From Glycine soja (lineage: Eukaryota > Streptophyta > Magnoliopsida > Fabales > Fabaceae), in contig NC_041005.1 of the NCBI RefSeq assembly GCF_004193775.1, positions 6,202,501-6,266,500 on the forward strand: a stretch of 64,000 nt of DNA. Reading direction: 5' to 3'. The translations under genes and the position numbers were made by a program. The notes below the pieces were generated by a model. That model did no database searches. It saw nothing but the letters and a program-made list of their open reading frames with translations, and was not told the origin of the DNA. How positions within the stretch are numbered: the first letter of the stretch is position 1; the number at the start of each line of letters is the position of its first letter. This document shows positions 22,801-33,760 of this stretch, in pieces.

Positions 22801-24439
22801 AACAGTGGTCATTTTAGTCTCTGAAATTACAGTTTACTACTATATAGACTGACTGTTATTTGTCAATTTCAAGTATTAAAATGATATTTTTATAGTTTTA
22901 AGAAGTAAATTGACTGAGGGCGAGCCCTGGTGCAACGGTAAAGTTGTGCCTTGGTGACTTGTTGGTCATGGGTTCGAATCCGGAAACAGCCTCTTTGCAT
23001 ATGCAAGGGTAAGGCTGCGTACAACATCCCTCCCCCATACCTTCGCATAGCGAAGAGCCTCTGGGCAATGGGGTACGAAGTTTTTAAGAAGTAAATTGAC
23101 TAATGCTTGTAATTTTAGGGACTAATTTGGTGTGTGTGTATTTCAAAATAGATGTGTTTTTCATATTTGTTGCATATATTGCTGCAAGTGCACTATTTGC
23201 TTCTAAAAATTATATATGCAGTATAAACTTCCTTGCGTTTTGTACTCTAGTTCTTTGTGTCCATATTCTCTGATAGAATTTGCACATAATCAAACCTTTA
23301 TTCACTTATTGTTACTCAGTTTGTTCTGAGTTTGTCCTTTAGCTAGGGTGTATGATCTGCACATTTTATAAGGAGTATGATTGGATCCAATTTTAATGTT
23401 TTCTGATTAAATATGTTATGCATTTTCATGAGGATATGTTTACATAGATCAGGGTGGTAATCTACAGAATCTTGCATGTGTTGATAGATTTATGGTGTTT
23501 TCCCCTTGTTCGGTTATGATAAATTTCTCCCTTGTGCTCTAGAGTTTAAATATTTAAGTCAGTATTCTTAATGTTAGTTTTCATTTTATATGCTGATCCT
23601 TCATTTGAATGCAGCTATAAATTCTAGATTACAAGATAGTAACCACTTAGTAATCAAAGAGAAGGTTGGAGCCGAAGATGCATTGGCAAATGGGTTTCCC
23701 TCTTCAGGGCCAAGGTAAATTTATGGTTCACAGGCTTTTCTTTGATGTTGAATATTCTCAATGTAAAACCTATTTATATATAACCTAGGTGCCTTTTGCT
23801 TTTATTTAATCAGTGGAGCGTAAAATTATTGATTAAATTTTACTTTTACGCTCATCACATTACTAAAGTCATTACTCATTAGTCATTACCTAATAGCATG
23901 ATTCTCTGTTGGTAACCTTACTTCCTCAATTGCCTAATTTGGAATGAACAATTTTTTATTTGACTTGAAATGTGTGGCAAAATCAACTGACTTTTTTTCC
24001 CACCTGTCTAGGAAAAGAAACCCTTCATTTCTTATTCCAGTTATCAAAATAGTAAATTTAAATTAATTCTGCTATTTTCCTGTATGCTAGTTTCAATGCA
24101 GGGCAGGTTATTGAACAGAACACAAAAACATTGGACAACAAACCCAATACAACCGATTCAAGTCAGGAAAGGACAGCACAAGGTGTTCTTGAGCAAGAGG
24201 AGTGTCAGACGTTGCGTGAATCAACGGAGGTGCCTGATGTGATTGGGGATGACTCTGTTGCTGACCGTGTTGCCTCTGGTTCACAGAACAGTTCCAGTAT
24301 GTATGAGGTTCAACATGATACTTCTCAGCCGGGTGTAGAATTAGGTTTGCCAGCCACACCAACTAGCATTGCTAAGCAAAAGGGAAGAAGAATTACAACC
24401 AGATACAACAGAAGGGGCAGGAGCAAGGGTGTCAAATGA
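16883..24439 (+). CDS. KAKU4: KAKU4-like nuclear envelope/lamina protein, 13 exons, 618 aa
   Basis: Exons: 16883-17156, 17577-17641, 18153-18265, 19141-19253, 19326-19462, 19613-19786, 20315-20582, 20719-20798, 20911-20938, 21275-21344, 21824-21909, 23615-23714, 24091-24439. All junctions are GT-AG and the 1,857 nt total keeps one frame to the stop. The order of conserved blocks fits KAKU4, a plant-specific inner nuclear membrane/lamina protein that binds CRWN proteins and shapes nuclei. These are an N-terminal SGGK/TPYDRP-type segment (about aa 8-32), IEQLLMKESFSREE (about 138-153), AIMEAKKWLQEKK (about 205), GSPVD...RPPWASPS (about 240-260), LKRDSAATGSW (about 293-303) and a basic C-terminal tail (GRRITTRYNRRGRSKG, about 601-616). 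No membrane segment is visible. The start is the first ATG of the conserved N-terminus. Intron 4 is an in-frame 72-nt intron, and intron 11 holds a SINE. Family assignment is from memory of the motifs. Confidence 0.85.
19254..19325 (+). other. KAKU4 intron 4: 72 nt, in frame and stop-free
   Basis: The donor gtattctc and acceptor tttcttag bound a 72-nt intron whose length is a multiple of three and which contains no stop in the reading frame. Retention would insert 24 mostly hydrophobic residues between the MIEQLL/RSRVVD region and the DSPELHDV block instead of truncating the protein. Conserved blocks in the family argue that it is normally spliced out. Confidence 0.7.
20031..20161 (+). repeat. 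33-bp direct repeat in KAKU4 intron 6
   Basis: The 33 bases beginning taatacaaagtaaattatgt and ending accttgat are found identically at 20,031-20,063 and 20,129-20,161, 98 bp apart. The intervening DNA is ordinary intron sequence. The identity implies a recent local duplication. Confidence 0.85.
22896..23101 (+). mobile_element. Au-like tRNA-derived SINE in KAKU4 intron 11
   Basis: The element body is 22,916-23,081. It has an RNA polymerase III A box (tggtgcaacgg), a B box (gggttcgaatcc), and the downstream text 'ggtaaggctgcgtacaa' and 'ggggtacgaagttttt' that I recall from the plant Au SINE family. It is flanked by a perfect 20-bp target-site duplication, ttttaagaagtaaattgact, at 22,896-22,915 and 23,082-23,101. 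The intact duplication points to a fairly young insertion. It lies in the sense orientation of the host gene, well away from splice sites. Confidence 0.9.
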
Positions 24440-26179
24440 TGCCTGTTGTATTATGTATGTTAAATTGTAAGTCACTGTTAGCTTAGAAAGTAGGGATTCT
24501 GCCAGGTCATTTGTTGTGAGATTAATAATATTCACGAATGAGTCTACGTCAACTTAGGTTTATTTTTTCTTTCATCTGTTCTTTCTTCTTTTTTGGGCGA
24601 TTACGTTCAGGGAAATCAGGTTCAGGTTCAGGAATTGGAATGTATTTGCTGTATAAAATGGTTAAATTAGCGACATGTTCTTTTTTTCTTTTTTAGCTGG
24701 TTAACTAGCTTACACGGATTTATGGGACATGTACGAACTTGTGCAGCCTGAATGAGGCTCCTCCAGGAATCATAACATTTTGTAACATTCCAGTACTCGA
24801 ATTAGTTTGAGTTTGATGACTTGAAAGGTTTTTTGTATGCATCGTTGTATTTATTTATGTATTTTTAATTTGGAAGAATTGAATGTGGGAATTAGTGGAT
24901 TAACAAGGATTTACGCACATTGTTTAGCCGAGTTAGATTCTCAGGTACTTAATTTGGTTTGACAGGTTTAAGTGGAAAAGTTGATAAAAAGAAAATGAAA
25001 GAGTGACTTAAATAATCTTTTGGTTTCTATAAAGTATTTTTTTTACAATTTTTTAAAAGATTTTAATTTTAATTTTAGTCCTTTAATGATTTATACGATA
25101 CTTCATTGTGGTTGTTGAAAGATTATGGCTAATTTTTAAATGTAATATTTCAGATAATAATTTGTAACTATCCCTAAAAAAACAATTAACTAATGGATTT
25201 AGAGGTTAGTAAGTATGCATTGTTTGTTTTTTTCTAAGTCAGAAATTACATGTGTTTTTCAATCCATTAATTTAAAGATTAATTTCAGTAAGGGATTTTT
25301 TAGCAGATCTTATGCTACTGGATGAATCCTTTGGGTTAATAAGTATTCATTGTTATTGTACAAGAATTTTCACTAAAAATGAATTAAAATGTCTTTTGTA
25401 TGATTGTTAAAGTAATACAATTTTGTTACCAAGTCGCTAGTTGGTTTGAGTGATATAAACTTAATTTTCTTAGACAAATTTTGAATTTTAATTTTATGGA
25501 TGAAAAAAAAATCAATTGATCATATATTACAAATTATGATGAGAGAACAGTTTAATTTTTAATCATTAATTAAATATTTTAGATTTAAACTTGATATTAT
25601 TGGTTAAACTGAAATAATTTGGAAACAATTAACTCACACAATTATACTAAACAATGTATATATTTATAAAGTTTAAATATCTATTCTTATATTATTTAAG
25701 TACCCATTTTATAGATCAATTGACTTACTTCCTATATTTCTTCGAAAATAAAAAGCTTACTTTTTATATTATCTTTTCTTTTTCTCGTTGCACAAAAGAT
25801 TATAAATTAGTAATTTTCATCTCCATTTATTACACTAAAATTGTTTTTTTTATAAAAAATTACAACCTTTTCAAATTTAAATTATTATTGTTATGGTTAA
25901 TATATATTTTCTTCAAAATTTAAATTTAATTTATTATATCCAAATTCAAATTTAAATGAAATCATATTTGATTTTAAAATATAATAATAATAATATCATT
26001 TCAATTTCAAATTATCTTAAATTAAAATTGAATTAAATATTATTTTAATTTTTAATAAGTTCTATAATTTTAAAAATTATTATAATAAATATATTGTTGT
26101 TTTCAAATTAATTTAAATATTATTTTTTACATTAATTTATTATATTAAAATATAATAGAATAATCATATATAAAAAGTA
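24440..26179. other. KAKU4 3' UTR and AT-rich intergenic DNA
   Basis: The first few hundred bases after the stop are probably 3' UTR, and composition becomes strongly AT-rich after about 25,000. The 89-codon frame at 25,654-25,923 is Phe/Tyr/Ile-rich AT sequence and is not a credible gene. No RNA gene seen. Confidence 0.5.
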
Positions 26180-26695
26180 TTGGGCAATTATATTCTTTCT
26201 ATTTTGTTCAATTTATAATTTTTATTCCATCATTTTAAAATTGAGACATTTAGTCTTTTTATTCTAAAAAATTTATGATTTTGACTCTTTCATTTTAAAT
26301 TAGAGACATATGGTCTTTTTATTTTAGAAATTTTTTAATTTTGGTCAAATTCTCAATTGTTTCTGTCTTTTTATTTTTGTCTAATTAAACCTTAAACCTA
26401 ATATATTCATTAAAGATATCCTCAATAAATGATTTTATCAATTACAAAGTAAAAAAAAAATAAAAGAAATAAAACACAAGCAAAATTAAATATTAAACTA
26501 AAATTGTGTATTTTTCTAAAATATAAGAATCAAAATTATAGATTTTTTAAAATATAGAGACCGAATATTTGTATTTTGAAATAAGAAGACCAAAATTATA
26601 TATGTTTAAAAATAAGAGAATCAAATATCCTCATTTTAAAATAGATAAAACAAAATTACAGATGCAATAAAATACATGATCAAAATCGCATTTAA
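26180..26695. mobile_element. Foldback MITE-like element
   Basis: The left arm carries 'tcattttaaaattgagacat' and 'tagtctttttattctaaaaa', and the right arm carries their approximate reverse complements ('gaccaaaatta', 'agagaccgaata', 'tcattttaaaatagat'). The arms are about 200 bp, diverged and AT-rich. No coding content. Boundaries are approximate and no target duplication was found. Confidence 0.5.
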
Positions 26696-26796
26696 AATTT
26701 TAGTTTACTCACTATTTGGACCTTTTTACCAATTAGGGGGTAAAATTTTAAACAATTTTCCAATTGGGAGTATATTTTAAAAATTATCCAAAACGG

Positions 26797-27921
26797 AGTA
26801 AGTCATAATAGGTGTTACAACTTTTAACTCAGAAGTCGTAATATATGTTATGACTTTTTATTTTTTTTAATTGAAGTCGTAAAATTATTTACAATGATTT
26901 TTTTTTTGTTTTACGACTTTAAAGTGGTAAAACTTTTTTTTTTAATTTTTCAAAGGTTTATGACTTTGAAGTCGTAAACTTGTTTTTTTTTTGTAAACTT
27001 GTTTTTTTTCTCTTTTCATAAACCTGTTTTTTTTAATTTATAATTGTTTATGATTTTATTTTTATTTTATTTTAAATAAAAAAATTAAAAATATATATTT
27101 AAATATATAATAAATAATATTAAGTTGACTTATCCTTTGAAAACATTTTCAAAGTTTATCAACATCATTTTCACTCTATTGGAAGTGAAGACACATGACC
27201 TCAATATTTAGGTCCGCATTTTATGTCTGATCCTTCGAAACGATAATAGACATCAAATAGGCCGGTCACTACTCGAATACATAATGAGATGGACGAACTA
27301 ATTATTCCAAATAGGCCTAAGAAATGCTTATTAGGTAGAAGTAAATGACATCATCGTACTAACTCTCCATACAAACAAGTACATGACTAAAATAATTTGT
27401 AATTTTTATGTTTTTCTTTCATTTGTATTATGCGTTTTATATTAATGTATCAATTATGTTGTTTTTAATTTTATTGATAGATTATTTAAACTTTAAATAA
27501 AAAACATTTAAAGTAAGCTATATTAAAAATATATATAACATGTTTTAAATAATAAAATATTAAAATAAAATAATAACATATCAAATAAAATCATAAAAAA
27601 ATATACTAATAAGTAAGTCAATTTAATATTATTTATTATATATTTAAATATATTTTAAATTTTTTTATTTAAAATAAAAATAAAACCATAAAAAATTATA
27701 AATTAAAAAAAACAGATTTACGAAAAAAAACAGGTTTATAAAAAGAAAATAAACAATAGGTTTACCACTTTAAAGTTGTAAATCTTTAAAAAATTTTAAG
27801 AAAAAGGTTTTATGACTTTTTACAACTTTAGTTTTAAAAAAATTTACAACTTTAAAGCCGTAAAAAAAAAAGAATTTGAACTGAAATTATAAAAGTCGTA
27901 ACATCTATTACGACTTATCTT
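26797..27921. mobile_element. Long terminal-inverted-repeat element, about 1.1 kb
   Basis: The left end (gtaagtcataataggtgtta at 26,799) pairs with the right end (ending gttac... 'acatctattacgacttatc' at 27,901-27,919). Inner blocks pair as well, e.g. 'tttatataataaataatatt'-type text near 27,090-27,125 with 27,625-27,650. Arms are about 330 bp. The arms are rich in gaagtcgtaa / ttacgactt sub-repeats. The interior (about 27,135-27,600) is non-repetitive with scraps of protein-like sequence but many stops. It fits a non-autonomous Mutator-like or CACTA-type element; superfamily not determined. Confidence 0.6.
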
Positions 27922-28199
27922 GATTTTACCCTATCTAGTAAAAAAGCCCATGCATCCTAATAAAGAAAACATAAAAATCTCCTTAATTTATTTATTTATA
28001 AAATAATCTTCGAATTAAATACCCTTATAAAAGAAAATATTTGAATAACAGAAAAATATTTGTTAATTCAAATTTAGTTTAATGTCACTTTTTGATTAAT
28101 TATATTTTACAGCTATTTTATTTTAAATCATTAAGTTTTAAAAGTTATAGTTAATGGAAGAAAACCAAACCAGGCAAAAACATAAATACATAATGCACT

Positions 28200-28299
28200 T
28201 CAAATTTAGTGTGTAGAGGCAGCTAAAAACAAAGAGTGTGATAGTAAGAGTAGTAGAAGAGCGGTCTGGTCCAAGTGCTGCAATATGCAAGGCAAAGAA
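28200..28299 (+). promoter_or_regulatory. 5' leader of the CSN5 gene with an upstream in-frame ATG
   Basis: The leader contains an ATG at 28,285 that is in frame with, and only five codons ahead of, the ATG at 28,300. The upstream one has a poor context (pyrimidine at +4), while the second has A at -3 and G at +4 and matches the family's MEG start. No TATA box is evident. Confidence 0.45.
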
Positions 28300-31200
28300 A
28301 TGGAAGGGTTGTCGTCTTCGTCGGCGATCGCGCAGAAAACATGGGAACTCGAGAACAACATCATCCCGATGGACACTCCGGGCGGCGCCGCCATCTCCTC
28401 CACAACCACCACGACAAGCGCCGACGACTCGATCTTCTACTACGACGAGGCGGGCCAGAACGAGTTCCAGCGCGACAAGCCCTGGGCCAACGACCCCCAC
28501 TACTTCAAGCGCGTGAAGATCTCCGCACTCGCGCTCCTCAAGATGGTCGTCCACGCGCGCTCCGGCGGCACCATCGAGGTCATGGGCCTCATGCAGGGCA
28601 AGACCGACGCCGACGCCATCATCGTCATGGACGCCTTCGCCCTCCCCGTCGAAGGCACTGAGACTCGCGTCAATGCCCAGGCCGATGCGTACGAGTACAT
28701 GGTCGATTATTCACAGACAAACAAACAGGTTCGTTCGTTCGTTCGCTCACTTAAACCCTAACCATAACCCTAATTTCAATTTGATTGATTTATTTTATTT
28801 TTTATTTATAGGCAGGGCGGTTGGAGAATGTAGTGGGATGGTATCACTCTCACCCTGGTTATGGTTGCTGGCTGTCGGGGATCGATGTTTCGACGCAGAT
28901 GCTGAATCAGCAGTTTCAGGAGCCGTTTCTGGCGGTTGTGATTGACCCGACGAGGACCGTTTCGGCGGGGAAAGTTGAGATTGGGGCTTTCAGGACTTAC
29001 CCTGAAGGGTATAAGCCTCCGGATGAGCCTGTTTCTGAGTACCAGACCATTCCTCTTAATAAGATTGAGGACTTTGGTGTTCACTGTAAACAGGTCTTTC
29101 TTCTTCTTTCTTTCCAATTTTTATTTACAATTACCGTGTTTCATTTTATTATTATTATTATTATTATTTTTTCAATTCCATTCGTGTGCTTTTGCAGTAT
29201 TATGCATTGGACATCACTTACTTTAAGTCGTCTCTTGATTCACACCTCTTGGACCTGCTGTGGAACAAGTATTGGGTGAATACACTGTCGTCTTCTCCTC
29301 TGTTGGGTAATGGAGATTATGTTGCTGGACAAATCTCTGATTTAGGTACTCTTTTTGCTGCAGTATATTTTTGGTTTAGGTTCTTCTGTTTCTTGTTGAC
29401 ATGATTGTGGACTAGAATGGTTCAGCATTTGTCTTAGAGAATGTTATGTTTTTAAAGTATGGGTATCTCAGTTGGAGAATTCCTTTATTGCAGCTGAGAA
29501 GCTAGAACAAGCAGAGAATCAGTTGGCACACTCACGCTTTGGGCCACTAATAGCACCCACACCTAGAAAGAAAGAGGTGAGTGACTGTTGTTGTATTTTA
29601 CTAATTTACTCCATTTATTGGATGTTCTGTATTGAGGCTTCCTATGGGAGTGTTTCATGGAAATGTAGCATTTTGACGATACATAAAACTTTTTGGGTGT
29701 TTATCTGTTATCTATTTCATGCTGTATGGAAATTTAGATATACATCTACTCATTGAAATTCTGAAGGTCAGCTGTGAGAATCCATGATCAGTATACTTCA
29801 TTTTGCTGTCTCACTTGTCAGTCTAGGAATTGTAGGGAAGAAAATTTGAGCCAAATAGTGGATATAATACCTTTGTTTATGGCTTTGTAAACATATGCCA
29901 AGTTTCCTTCATCAATGGTGCCACTTTGTCATGTCATAAAATTAGGCGCTTCATTCCAAATAAATTTTTCCTCCAAGATCATAATTATGTGTGTGGCACT
30001 TACACTGAAGTGATTGACTGTTAGGATTGCTTGTCTGGTCTCTAATATGTTGTAAAGTTAAAATGAAATTTATAATGGTAATTTTGAAATATGCATACAT
30101 CTATGTGGAATGGAGGTTTATGTTTCTTAGAAACCTAATTCCAATATGATAGGTGTAACTGTGTAAGAACCTACAGTCAGGAGAAGAGAGTTGTATGGTT
30201 TTATGCCAACTTTCATTTGAGTATTAAAGTAATGCATGCCATTAATGGATTTTCTCACTCTGGTTTCATGCTCAACAGTCAGCATCAAGATATGCATGCA
30301 TGCAAGAGTTTTTCTTACCTTATTTCCTTTCCACTTTTTTATTTTATTTTATTTTGGTTCAGATTGGCTTTTGCATTAGATTGATTAAGCCCCTGTTTGC
30401 TTTGGTGTTAGAAAATTAATGCTGGGTCTTTCCAATGAAAAACTATGTTCCAATGTAAATATAATGAGATTAATGTGGACACACATCCTACTTATGTTCA
30501 ATGGTTCAACTTAATTTTACCTAACTTTAAAACAAACAGGCCCTAAATGTGGTACTAGTTGCCCTATAAACTATTTTTTCTTTTCTTTTTCCTCATTAAG
30601 AAGAAAAGAGCATAAATATAACTGACTAAGAATTTGGATTCCAGTAATGTAGAACATCCCAAATCATCCCAACTTGTTACCTTCTATTAAAATAGGAGAG
30701 TGAATCTTATTGACTTGTTCTTTAAGAAGGGATTTAAAAGTGGCATACATGTAATTAATTGCTATATTCATGAAGTTCCAACTGTCTGTCAGACATTGGC
30801 CAACTTAACTGGTAAAGTTGTTTGCTACTGCCGTTCATCAATCAAATCTGTTATAACAAAAGATCATGATTTGGATGTTGGATATGTGGATGGTTGAGCT
30901 TGTTGGGACTAACTGCTGCTTTGGCATCTAAAGGTTTTTTTTAATCCCAATGTCTTCTTGTTTGCAAGAGGATTTTTCAAAACCCCATTACCCCATATTC
31001 ACTTTGTTGTCAATTTTCCAATCCATACTTAACAGCTAAAGAAAACAGAATCACTATTGGTCGTAGTTCTAATCTTTACTTTTCCATCTAAATGTGTTGT
31101 TTTCACAGTAACAAAAAAATATTTGGAAATGTTGGATAAATGCATTTCCAAATGAGGTTTGTTGCCATTGGGGACCCTGCTTCTGTTTGGCCAAGTTATA

Positions 31201-33472
31201 GCTAAAGAAAACAGAATCACTATTGGTCTTAGTTTTTGTAAAGGCAAAATATCACAAGAAGGGGAGGGGTTGAGTTGTGATTTAATGTAATTATTGAAAA
31301 CCTTTTCAAACCAGCAAGATTTTTCGTCTGTAAGGATAACTTTGTAAGAGTAACAACCTCTATTATAGGAACTCTTACGATGAGAAAAACAAATTTGTAA
31401 AAAGGCAATTTATCTTAAAACGATTAAAACACAATTCAGTTCAAAGCAGAGAGAAGGCAAAAGATAAACAGACACAAAAAGTTATACTGGTTCGTCTTTA
31501 TCATTGAGACTACGTTTAGTTTTTGATGAACCACCAAGTTCCACTAACTTTCCACAAGTCACAAGTAGTATGTCACGGTCACTTCTGACTCTTACAAATC
31601 AAACTCTACCCCATGTTTGATCAACACCCAATAATTTGTTCTACCAAGTCATTGTTGACTCTAACCAAATCAAACAAGATTTGTGGTTGATGATTGCTCA
31701 CAAACTAACATAGAATCGTCTTATAGACGCATAAACAATCTAAACACTTAGTCTTTTTCTCTCAGGATGTTCAAGGTGCTTTGAAAGTTTTTTCTAATCT
31801 TACAAGAAAATATAGAAAGTTGTTGAAGAAGAAGAGTAAGGAAAACTTTGTGCAGAATCAACTTGTTTTGGTCTTCAAAAGCTCCTGGTTTATATAGGCC
31901 TTCGTCTTTAGGTATCCATTGTCTCATAATGGGTAGATCTGATAGAAAAAGGGTCGTTGGGTGCATCATTTAATGCACGTTCTTTCCTCATGCATAGAGC
32001 TCTGTCTTTAATGCTTGCGCGTACGAGAAATTGCAATAGGTAGTCACATCTTTGTTTTATAGCATGTACTGCATAGGAGAATATTTCTGCAGACAAAATC
32101 TCAAACATCAGACGCAAATATTGAAAGGATATCAGATGCATATTATGTAGTATTTTCCTTTTGTATTTGTTTGTATCTAATTAAAATAATAAAGGATCTT
32201 GGTTCGTCTTTTAGACGTAAACGTCCTTTGACTCAACAGTTTTAATCTTTACTTTTCCCTTTCAAATATGTTTTTTCACAATAAATGCATTTCCAAATGA
32301 GGATGCCAGTTGTCACCTCTGGGACCCTGTTTCTTTTTGGCCAAGTCATATGTCAAATCATCAAGTGAATGTGTTACTGGAGTACTAAATTGCACTTGGT
32401 GTTTGATTAGTTTTTGCTGAAGACAGCTGAATTTCTACTGGTTTAATTTGTAATATTGGCTGTCCCTTGACACCTTAGATTTACTCGGTCAACTTACTGG
32501 TCTATTATTACTTACCTCTCTAAATGTATGTACATGTTTGCTCGAGCTCACATATAGCATGCACAAAATGGCAAAAGTTATGTGATGTTTGATTAGTTTA
32601 CATGATATTGGCTGACCAAAAAAAAAAAAAAAGTTTACATGATATTGTTGGGCTACATATCACTTCCACATTTTTATGATGAACATTTATTTTAGTTGGG
32701 GGCAATTCTCCTATAATTTGTGTAAAATTATATATATATCCATTGCACATATATATATGCATTCCATGTAGTCACACCGCCAAAACTATATATATGTTAT
32801 GGCAGTGTGGCTAAGTAATATGTATATATGAGAATACCCCCTTCCCGAAAATGGAGGGATAAACTATTTTTGTGTCTTGAATTCTGTTTTCTTTACTCCC
32901 ACTCTTCAAAAGGCTTCCTTTTTTTTCTCTTGAAAAAGAATTCTAGACATGTCACAGAAGCAAAAATCTTGGGACAATTTGCAATTGTTAATTATAAACT
33001 CCTGATTGATCCTTTTTGTTTAATATTTTAATCTAACTTTTTTATATTCTTAATTGAGATAAGAAAATTGAAACTGATACAGAACCATGCAAATGTGTAT
33101 ACTAGGTCTGTGACTGTTAATCATTTGAAGCTGTTCTGTACAGAACCAGCATTCATGAATATCATTCAATGCCGATATTAACGTTCTTTGTCCTTGCATA
33201 CTTGATACTTACATTTCCATGGTTTGCAGGAGGAATCTCCACTTGCTAAGATTACTCGTGACAGTGCAAAAATAACTGTGGAGCAAGTGCATGGTCTAAT
33301 GTCACAGGTATTGCCCCTTCCTTCCCCCTTGTTAAATTATTCTTTGCAAGGCTGCTCATAATGGCCAATTTCTTCTATGTAGGTTATTAAGGACATTCTG
33401 TTTAACTCCGTCCATCAAGCAAACAGAACTCGCACAGAAGCATCTGGTCCCGAACCAATGATTGAAAGCTGA
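28300..33472 (+). CDS. CSN5: COP9 signalosome complex subunit 5 (CSN5/JAB1), 6 exons, 369 aa
   Basis: Exons: 28300-28728, 28812-29093, 29198-29345, 29494-29576, 33230-33307, 33383-33472; 1,110 nt in one frame. CSN5 is the zinc metalloprotease of the COP9 signalosome that removes NEDD8/RUB from cullins, so it controls SCF ubiquitin ligases in the nucleus and cytosol. The MPN+/JAMM site is complete: Glu in [11 protein letters not shown] (about aa 93), then [14 protein letters not shown] (aa 155-168) giving His155, His157, Ser165 and Asp168. The insertion-loop and helical regions ([40 protein letters not shown]) match plant CSN5 closely. A Thr/Ser-rich stretch near aa 33-42 is longer than in Arabidopsis as I recall it. 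Starting at 28,285 instead would add five residues. Intron 4 is 3.65 kb and packed with insertions; the other introns are about 80-150 bp. Confidence 0.97.
30390..30543. mobile_element. Small MITE-like element in CSN5 intron 4
   Basis: About 154 bp bounded by cccctgtttgc on the left and gcaaacagggg-like 'aacaaacaggccc' on the right, the usual look of short hAT-type MITEs in plants. No flanking 8-bp duplication was clear. Confidence 0.4.
31035..32345 (+). repeat. Old 166-bp tandem duplication split by a solo LTR
   Basis: Unit 1 (31,035-31,200) starts gctaaagaaaacagaatcac and ends with tttggccaagttata. Unit 2 starts identically at 31,201, is interrupted at 31,236 by the solo LTR, and resumes at about 32,243 ('taatctttacttttccctttc') to end with tttggccaagtcata near 32,345. 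Shared inner blocks include 'aaatgcatttccaaatgagg' and 'gggaccctg'. The units have diverged, so duplication preceded the LTR insertion. Confidence 0.75.
31232..32242 (-). mobile_element. Solo LTR (about 1,001 bp) in CSN5 intron 4, antisense
   Basis: The LTR body is 31,237-32,237. Read on the minus strand it begins TGTTGAGTCAAAGGACG and ends TTTGCCTTTACA, i.e. the canonical TG...CA ends. It is flanked by a perfect 5-bp target duplication, gtttt, at 31,232-31,236 and 32,238-32,242. A TATA-like block (tatatagg at 31,891, read in reverse) with downstream GC richer sequence is placed where an LTR promoter would be. No internal gag-pol is present, so it is a solo LTR left by LTR-LTR recombination. 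The transcription direction of the LTR opposes CSN5. Superfamily (copia or gypsy) cannot be told from the LTR alone. Confidence 0.88.
32596..32647 (+). repeat. Tiny poly-A insertion with 15-bp target duplication
   Basis: gtttacatgatattg occurs at 32,596-32,610 and again at 32,633-32,647. Between them is gctgacc followed by about 15 A. A poly-A tail with a target duplication of this size is the footprint of LINE-driven retroposition, here of an extremely 5'-truncated template. Confidence 0.6.
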
Positions 33473-33760
33473 TTCTGCCTATATGCTAGACATGCATTTA
33501 TATATTCTTTCCTTGTTTTTTTTTTGGCTATGTCCTTATTATCGGCCAACTCATATACTTCACAGGAAAGTAGATCTAGCCTTGTATTTTGCCTTTTTTT
33601 TTCCCTCGGGCTGTGCATATTCTTTTTTTATTTCACAAGATTATGCGTGCACTGTCAACCATGCAGTGGAATTCACCTAACAAACAAAACCTTGGCAAAT
33701 ACAAAGTTAACAACAAATACAATCGTATGTGTTTTAATGGCTTTTACTACTGGTTGCTGC
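33473..33760 (+). other. Probable CSN5 3' UTR
   Basis: T-rich, moderately AT-rich sequence directly after the TGA. It contains only shadow frames. The 3' end is not placed because no single poly(A) signal stands out. Confidence 0.5.

Noticed and set aside
22923..23000. Possible tRNA gene with A and B boxes
   Set aside because: The sequence does not fold as a tRNA cloverleaf by eye and is followed by a SINE tail and target duplication, so it was called a SINE.
25654..25923. 89-codon Phe/Tyr/Ile-rich frame
   Set aside because: Composition follows from AT-rich intergenic DNA; no motif or splice partner.
28138..28554. Minus-strand 138-codon frame opposite CSN5 exon 1
   Set aside because: Shadow of the GC-rich sense exon; Val/Gly/Arg-rich composition without motifs, while the sense strand encodes a conserved protein.
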